Source: Utricularia gibba
Taxonomy: Eukaryota > Streptophyta > Magnoliopsida > Lamiales > Lentibulariaceae
Length of the DNA stretch: 64,000 nt
Reading direction: 5' to 3'
Assembly (NCBI GenBank): GCA_002189035.1
Contig: CM007992.1
Span: 2,108,001-2,172,000 of the forward strand
A program made the translations under genes and the position numbers. The notes below the pieces were generated by a model, which did not search any database, had not been told where the DNA came from, and worked only from the letters and a program-made list of their open reading frames with translations. Below are positions 57,963-64,000 of this stretch, in pieces (position 1 is the first letter of the stretch; each line of letters opens with the position of its first letter).

Positions 57963-59385
57963 CATTGACTCAAATACTAAGAAAGAAACAAGCTTCTCCT
58001 AGATCCTTTATAGTAAAAATAGTAGTTAACCTATTTTTAAGCATTTGAATAGAAGACAAACTAGATCCAGCTACCAAGATATCATCCACATAAACCACTA
58101 ACCTCAAGAATGAATCAGCCAGATGCATGTACACAAGCATGAATCAGTATAGGATTGAATAAAACCTTGTTGTAAAAGGTACCTAGTCAGCTCAATGTTC
58201 CATTGACGATAGGCTTGCTTGAGCCCATAATGGCCTTCTTAAGTAGATACACTTGGTTGGGAAACATTTTTGGATAACCATTGAGTAACTTCATGTAAAT
58301 CTTTCCACCCAGTGAACCATGGAAGAAGGCATTATTAATATTCAATTGACGTAAGAAATAACCTTTGGCAGCATCCAAAGCAATAAGCAATTGAATGTCA
58401 CCACTTTAGCCATCGGTGCATAACACTCGAAGTAGCCACACCTTCAACTTGTGTATGACCTTGGACAACCAACCTAGCCTTTCAACATTCGAGAGAGTGA
58501 TTGCCCTTAAGTTTGTTTTTGTAAATCCATTTAGACCCTATGGTCTTTGCTCCACGTGGCAGCTCAACAATCTCCCATGTTTGGTTTTTCTGCATTGCCA
58601 ATAATTCATCCTACATTTGTTTCACCACATTCTTGCATTGGGCAGCTTGCTGATAGGTATGTGGTTCACGAAACATAGTTGCTAGAGCCATTACTTCATC
58701 ATATATGGCTGATAAGAGGAGATAGAGTGTATGGCAGATTGAAAAAGGTTATAAGTAGCAATAAAGGGATAATCATTATGCCAAGTTGGAGAGTATTGAG
58801 GACGATTATTGCACCGAGGTGATACAATTGATGATGATGATTCGATGGAGTTATCATCATGCTGGAGAATGACATCAGTGGGAGAGCCACGGTTAGTGTT
58901 CAAGAACACATTAGCAAAATTGGACAAAAAAAACTACTACTGGACAGGTAACTTATTCATCAAAGCAAGAGCATATAACTTAAGATTTCTAGGCAAAAAA
59001 GATCTTTGTTCCAGAATATATGGACAATTGCACAAAACTCCCACCCCCAAGATAGTCTTAGAAGCCTAAAGAAGGATATAATAGTAGCTAATTTAGAGAC
59101 TCAGAGCCGATGATGTTGAAAACTGGGAGCATAAAGAACATCATGTAGTGTGATGGTTTTGGTGAGGAAAATAGAACTTATGTGAGTACCTAAGTAAGCA
59201 GAACCATCTTGTACTAAGATATTACTAGGTTTTGGAAGGATGTTTAAAGTGGAAAACATTGTTTCATCTGCACATTAATGAGAATTGGCTCCAGTATTTA
59301 TGATCCAGTGCCTACCTAATAGCAATGTTAATGCATTATTTAACTCAATAGTAGCACCTACAAAATCCTTGAAGATATAGAGAGT
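57963..59385 (-). mobile_element. Copia-10: reverse-strand copia relic lacking integrase
   Basis: Right to left: protease WIINTGANSH near 59270-59300; GAG-pre-integrase side (LHDVLYAPSFQH, FWNKDLFCLEILSYML-like frames) to about 58940; then, with integrase deleted, the linker (NVFLNTNRGSPTDVI); RT start (DELLAMQKNQTWEIVELPRG near 58600) and RT core IALDAAKGYFLRQLNINNAF; GYPKMFPNQVYLLKK; and VVYVDDILVAGS near 58090. RNase H and LTRs are absent. Confidence 0.82.
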
Positions 59386-61050
59386 GTTCTAATCTCCTTC
59401 TCATTTTTCATTTTCATTTTTTTTAGAATGAGAAGTTATAAAAATACATTTTCTTTTTTATTTTAAGAAGTAAAATGCATACATAACATGTTCTGTTTGG
59501 GAAAGAGAATGTAAATTTAATAACAATGTAAATGACATTTTTGACCTAATAATAAAATATATTTTACCAAAGTGATCTTTTGGTTTAGGGTTTATAGTTA
59601 CATCCAAATAATTATAATAGTGCACATGATTGTTGTTAATGATTATTTTTTTTTCCATATGATACAGATTCTAAATTATATTTATAAGTTCAAAGTTTCA
59701 ATCCTTTTTATCTTAAATTTCACTAAATATGAAATTTTAAATAAAGGAAAGTCTGAAAGTGAAAGGAACACAAATGTCATAACAAATACATAAACAACGA
59801 CAAATACATCATAAAAATACAATATGCTCATATGATATATTAATTAACATCCCATTGTCATTTAGGTGCGTCTTCTAGAGAAATGATTACCTTGATATGT
59901 TTGCCATAACTCATTGCAAATAGAGTTTCTTTTTTGGTCCATTGGAGTCTCGCTGGGGCTTCATCATTCTGCTTCTCTATCATAGGTAGTGGAAGTTTTT
60001 TTTTATACTCATCCAAATGTGCACCATCATCTTCTACATCGACTTGTCGTAGAAAGTTGTGTATTGCCATTGTAGCAAACACTAGGTGAACTTGCTTTCG
60101 AAATAGTAAGTTAGGAGGTAAATCATTCACCATGTGAAATCTGTTCTTCCACACACCAAAAGTTCGTTCAATAATATTATGCAGTGATGAATGACGATAA
60201 TTGAAAAGTTCCTTAGCACTTCGAAAACCACACGAGCGTTGAAAATTAGGTAGATGATATTTCTCATTTCGATATGGAGTTAAGAATTATGTTGTATTTG
60301 CAAATCCAGAATCAGCCACATAATATTTTCCTATAGAACAAAATTATATCGAATGATAATAGTTTAACATGAAATTCCAAATATTTACACATGATAAAAT
60401 AAAAGATGTACCTTGTGGTGGATTTGGAAAATTGCATCGCTCATCACCTAAACAATCTCGCAATATCTTACTGTCATGTCTTATCCCTTCATATCCATCC
60501 ATAGCAAAGACAAAGCACATATTGAAATCACAAACAACAAGGATATTTTGAGTTGGCTCCCCTTTACGCCCAATAAACCAAACACGGTCTTCAGCTGGAA
60601 CTGAAGCCCGAATGTGTGTCCCATCTATTGTACCAATACAATCTTTGAAAAAAGGATAGTACCTAAAATCTTGAAGCACGTAAAGATCAACAATAGGATA
60701 TTCTGAAGGCAGCTTCACCCACACCATGGACATTCAAACACAAGCATTGACAACATTCTTAAAAGACTTATGGATAGTATCAGCACCATGTTGGAAAAAT
60801 TCTTGGAGACTTCTATTAGATTCTTGATGCCCTACAGCTTTGAGGAAGATGGCCACCTCCTCTTCCACAGCCATATACTTTCGTCGCTTCAAACCATATT
60901 CATTGACCAATAATGCACACAATTGCAAAAATGTGCCAGTGTTCATGCGCAATGACCGATAAGCTCGTGAATCATGGCCAGTAAGCATATCCAATAACAA
61001 CAACCATCCGCTTATCATTCTATTATTAAGTGGCTGCTTTGCTAAGTACC

Positions 61051-62192
61051 TGATAAACGAAAAATTTACACATCATGAATATAAATTCTCCTATCAAATA
61101 AATTTATAACCTAATACACATTCAAGCATAAAACAATTATGTAGTGATTAGGGTCGAACATGATGAGCAGGTGCTTGCTATGTGAAAGTTAATACATGAA
61201 ATTGGTCTTAGCTAAGACTAAGGCAGAACTAAAACGAAATACAGTAAAGAAAAGTAATAAATTCTGGAGCTCGGTTGTTTCTGGAATGGAATGGGTGATG
61301 CCTTGGGAATCCTAGGGGATGTATGTTTATCACTAAACAAGCTCACACAAACCACAAATCCTACAACTAACTCACAAGATCTAGGTCTAACCGGATTCTT
61401 GTTTTTCCCCTAATCTTTGGTCTACCTCTAATTAGGGTTGTTAAGTTGAGTTTCACTACTTCCCTCTCCTGGATCTATCTTGGTTTGTTAAGGAAGTGGC
61501 GTGACTTATGGTTTATTAAGTCTAAGGATGGACTAGTATATTTCTCCCTTTTCACCTCAAGGCACCCCCCTAAGTGCTTAGCCACTCATGCTTAAGACAA
61601 ATGAAAATAGAAGAGAAAACTTCATCCACAATGCATTCATATCTCAGTCGACTACTAGAAAATAAACAAGCAGAAAACTGAAATGTTTGACAGAAAGCTA
61701 GAAAACTCTCCTAGCTAATCTTAGTTAGGAGTAATAATCCTTGGAAACTAGAAATCTTCAAGCATGAGCTTAGTTCTTGTTCGTCTTCATCCTTCTTCCT
61801 CCCCAGAAAATCTTCTCCAGAAAAACCGTTCGTGAGTCTCCAATGGGGAGATTTGCCTTCTCTCTCCATCTTTTCCCCCTTTTTGTCCAAAATCTCACTT
61901 TTCATCTCCTTGGATTTTGTGTGTACTCCTTTTCAGACTTCTGTCACCTTCTCTACCACTACACTGTTCATATTCAGCTCTTTGGGATTTGTGTTGCGAC
62001 CTGTGCTGCATTGCTCGAAGGAAATTGTTAGAAGGTTGGGACTAAATCGCAGATTTAATCCCAACTACGACTAAATTGGCACTACTACGGTACTTATGTG
62101 CAAAATTTTAGAACTAGGTAATAAAGCTTAATTTTTGTAGCACAAAATGAGTAAAGTCCATGCATTGAGCCACTCAAAAATATATGTTATCA
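61051..62192 (-). mobile_element. Solo LTR of the TGATA family, copy 3, inside the Harbinger gene
   Basis: On the plus strand it starts TGATAAACGAAAAATTTAC and ends ATATATGTTATCA. GTACC flanks it at 61046-61050 and 62193-62197, a perfect 5-bp TSD. 1,142 bp. Removing it with one TSD copy restores the Harbinger reading frame (YHERY then LAKQPL). Shares blocks with copies 1 and 2. Confidence 0.94.
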
Positions 62193-62330
62193 GTACCTTT
62201 CATGATAAGCTCCTAAGACACCAATCACCTCTACATTGGACTTGAGCAGATTATCGATCTCATCTGAATCAGTAGAAAAAACATCATCTAAGGCTTCACT
62301 TGAAAAACTTGAGGAAAACATTGATGCTAT

Positions 62331-62461
62331 ATCACTATTGCTGGAGCGTGCTTTCTTTCGTTTTAAAAACTTAATGTGCTAAATATTGGAATCAGCAATT
62401 TGCCGTATAGATTTGGCAATGGAATCACTATTGCTGGAGCGTGCTTTCTTTCGTTTTAAAA
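62331..62461. repeat. In-frame duplication in the Harbinger gene, 93-bp spacing
   Basis: ATCACTATTGCTGGAGCGTG and the following 18 bases occur at 62331-62368 and 62424-62461, 93 bp (31 codons) apart. On the coding strand both encode FKRKKARSSNSD-like basic segments (LKRKKARSSNSD). One of the three stops lies between the copies. Confidence 0.85.
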
Positions 62462-63358
62462 GCTGCGAACCAATGTCACTCTCCTTGTTTAAATGTGTGG
62501 AAGCCTGCTTCATTGAAGGAGTACATAAATCATCAAGACAATGTGTTAGTTCAGTGTTCAAACCTGTTTCTTCATTGATTTCAATATCTGTAAAATCAAT
62601 TTCACGTGATAGAATTCCTGAACTTGGAGTGAATCTATTTTGACCATATGCAACAATGTCAAATAATTGCTCTTGTAGGTCCTTGTAAGGTGGTGGTACT
62701 TCACAGATCTTCTTAGCATCAGGATTTTCCTAAAATATTATATAAAAAAATAACTAAAAATGAATTACAATTAGAAAAACATCTCAAGAATCAAGTTAAG
62801 ATGTTAAACTAAAATAATCAATTTCTCATTGATATCTTAAGAGGAATAAAGAGATCAACAAAAGCATAATTTGCTGCACATTTAAAGAAAAATATAATTC
62901 ATTATCATCCTCTTCTTTCATGTTAAGATAACAAAATACGAAAAATATGGTTAAAAATAAAATGTTGAAACTACAAATGTTCCTTCAAATATAGAACATG
63001 GCCTTACCGCTATCCTTTCTGTCCACCACTTGTCATCAGCACGGATCGTATTTTTGGTTGAATCCCATCCGTTTCCAGTCCAATTCTTGAGTCTTATCCA
63101 AAGCGTCCAAGAAGCTCGGAGATCAAGCCACTTATTTTTGACTTGTTTGATTGTATATTCAGCTCTAGATCTTTGATTCAATTTTTCTAAAATGTTTTGC
63201 CAACCAATTTTATTAAAAGATGTTGTGGGTCTATTGCCAGCAACAAGTTCTTCTAGACATATTTCCAAGAACATTAGAAGACGTCCAGATATCTTTTCCC
63301 ATTGTGCACCTACCTTGGATCCCATTATTGCTCTAGTTGTTGAATTTCTTTTATCCAT

Positions 63359-63969
63359 TCATGTATACAACAAAAATGAAGTCAAACAATAGAACTATGG
63401 ATTAATCAGAATGTTAAATGCAGCAAGTAGAAAACTTTGAAGTGAAATTATCATAACCATTCTAATGCAAAAAAAAAACTACTGGGTGTAGAAAAAAGAA
63501 ATCTTGACATTCATTGAATTTGAAAACAATGTATAAACTAGAAAGATAATATATGAAAATCATATGAGAAAATAAGCAAGTTTGAAGCAACTGACTCTAA
63601 ACAAGATCTTCCTCTCGAGTAAAGGAAAGTAAGAAAATAACAAGAAATAGTGTCAATCTCAGAAGACCCGGAATGGAAGGAGCACCAAGGATAAGATTTG
63701 GGAATCGGGATATGAATTTTTCTCGTTAGGGTTTTCATTTTTTAATGAATAAAAATTATGGATATAAAGGTAATTTTATCTCTTACATTTAATAAGAAGT
63801 TAAAATGAGAATGTAAAAGTTGGTTTGGATCTCATTCCAACGTAAAGAGAATAAATGGAGAAAGAGAAAGAGAAATTTTAAAAGAAGTAAAAAGTAGAAG
63901 AACAATGTGTTCTGATAGAATTGCATTCTCATGCTTGTAAAAGTAAAATTAACTTAAAAAAGGCATCCA
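63359..63969. other. Upstream region of the Harbinger gene
   Basis: Non-coding 5' part of the element. On the coding strand it includes AACCCTAACGAG near 63730, a common plant leader-type word, and AT-rich sequence with ATTCTCATTT near 63790. A 66-codon reverse frame at 63538-63738 has no recognised domain and is likely chance. Confidence 0.45.
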
Positions 63970-64000
63970 AAACATATGGACAATTGCACAAAACTCCCAC
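63970..64000 (-). mobile_element. Start of a second copy of Copia-10-type sequence
   Basis: ATATGGACAATTGCACAAAA and the next 7 bases repeat 59018-59044 of Copia-10 almost exactly, in the same orientation. The window ends here, so extent is unknown. Confidence 0.6.

Larger units (their letters stand above)
59858..63358 (-). pseudogene. Harbinger gene: Myb/SANT-like domain fused in frame to DDE transposase; three stops plus LTR insertion
   Basis: Exons 63358-63008, 62729-60412 (with the LTR and one TSD copy removed) and 60330-59858 add up to 1,995 nt, 665 codons, with one continuous frame. Both introns have GT and AG ends (62730-63007, 278 bp; 60331-60411, 81 bp). Exon 1 has the Myb/SANT-like domain of Harbinger ORF1: FLEICLEELVAGNRPTTSF, GWQNI, QVKNKWLDLRASWTLW, TGNGWDSTKNTI, DDKWWTERIA, joined by splicing to ENPDAKK. 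The transposase part has CIGTIDGTHI, GYEGIRHDSKIL and NIIERTFGVWK, which supply D, D and E, and LVFATMAIHNFLR. Stops: TAG 62376-62378, TGA 60734-60736, TAA 60287-60289. In Harbinger elements these two proteins are usually separate genes. Confidence 0.9.
59400..63965 (-). mobile_element. PIF/Harbinger DNA transposon (borders approximate)
   Basis: The element is defined by its gene at 59858-63358 and by the copia sequence that stops at about 59385 on the left and resumes at about 63970 on the right. Outer parts at 59400-59560 and 63770-63965 are rich in ATTCTCATT-type words. I could not define convincing terminal inverted repeats or the 3-bp TTA/TAA TSD expected for this superfamily. A solo LTR at 61051-62192 adds 1.1 kb. 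Confidence 0.7.

Noticed and set aside
1-64000. CRISPR arrays, bacterial operons, rRNA genes or complete tRNA genes
   Set aside because: No regular repeat-spacer array, no ribosomal sequence and no full cloverleaf seen on either strand.

Overview
This is a stretch of nuclear DNA from a flowering plant. It is AT-rich, has no intact host gene and no bacterial-style operon, and almost everything recognisable is a transposable element or a broken gene. The evidence for a plant is the many Ty1/copia retrotransposons primed by initiator tRNA-Met (TGGTATCAGAGC), a plant-type ANTH clathrin-assembly pseudogene, a MuDR-type MULE, a plant PIF/Harbinger transposase, a hAT-type MITE, and a decayed B-family DNA polymerase of the kind carried by plant mitochondrial linear plasmids. 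I cannot name the species.

Layout. 0-1.9 kb: a reverse-strand pseudogene of an AP180/ECA4-like clathrin assembly protein beside a copia RNase H scrap. 1.9-6.7 kb: a structurally complete copia element (Copia-1) with both LTRs, PBS, PPT and a 5-bp target-site duplication (TSD), but a broken ORF. 6.9-9.3 kb: a reverse-strand copia relic (Copia-2). 9.5-15.5 kb: two direct copies (A, B) of a ~2.2-kb non-coding unit with a solo LTR between them. 16-20 kb: reverse-strand Copia-3, related to Copia-1, split by a 2,077-bp non-coding transposon with a 10-bp TSD, subterminal repeats, a 62-bp tandem array and a hairpin array. 22.1-27.9 kb: Copia-4, split by a solo LTR. 30.2-31.8 kb: the mitochondrial-plasmid-type DNA polymerase pseudogene. 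32.4-40.1 kb: three copia relics, a dispersed unit (Q1) and a solo LTR. 41.15-48.91 kb: a full-length MULE with ~170-bp terminal inverted repeats, 9-bp TSD and a broken transposase, itself invaded by a solo LTR. 49-52 kb: AT-rich, little recognisable. 52.4-59.4 kb: Q2, three reverse-strand copia relics, a hAT-type MITE with perfect 8-bp TSD, and a truncated LTR. 59.4-63.97 kb: a PIF/Harbinger element whose Myb/SANT domain and DDE transposase read as one spliced frame, split by another solo LTR.

The window is a nest of insertions of different ages. One LTR family (about 0.86-1.4 kb, beginning TGATA and ending TTATCA) occurs at least six times. Four copies are solo LTRs with matching or near-matching 5-bp TSDs, and three of these lie inside coding parts of other elements (Copia-4, the MULE, the Harbinger gene). 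No element looks autonomous: Copia-1 has five stops and a frameshift, the MULE has lost a catalytic Asp, and the Harbinger frame has three stops plus the LTR insertion. The Harbinger catalytic D, D and E motifs themselves are still present.
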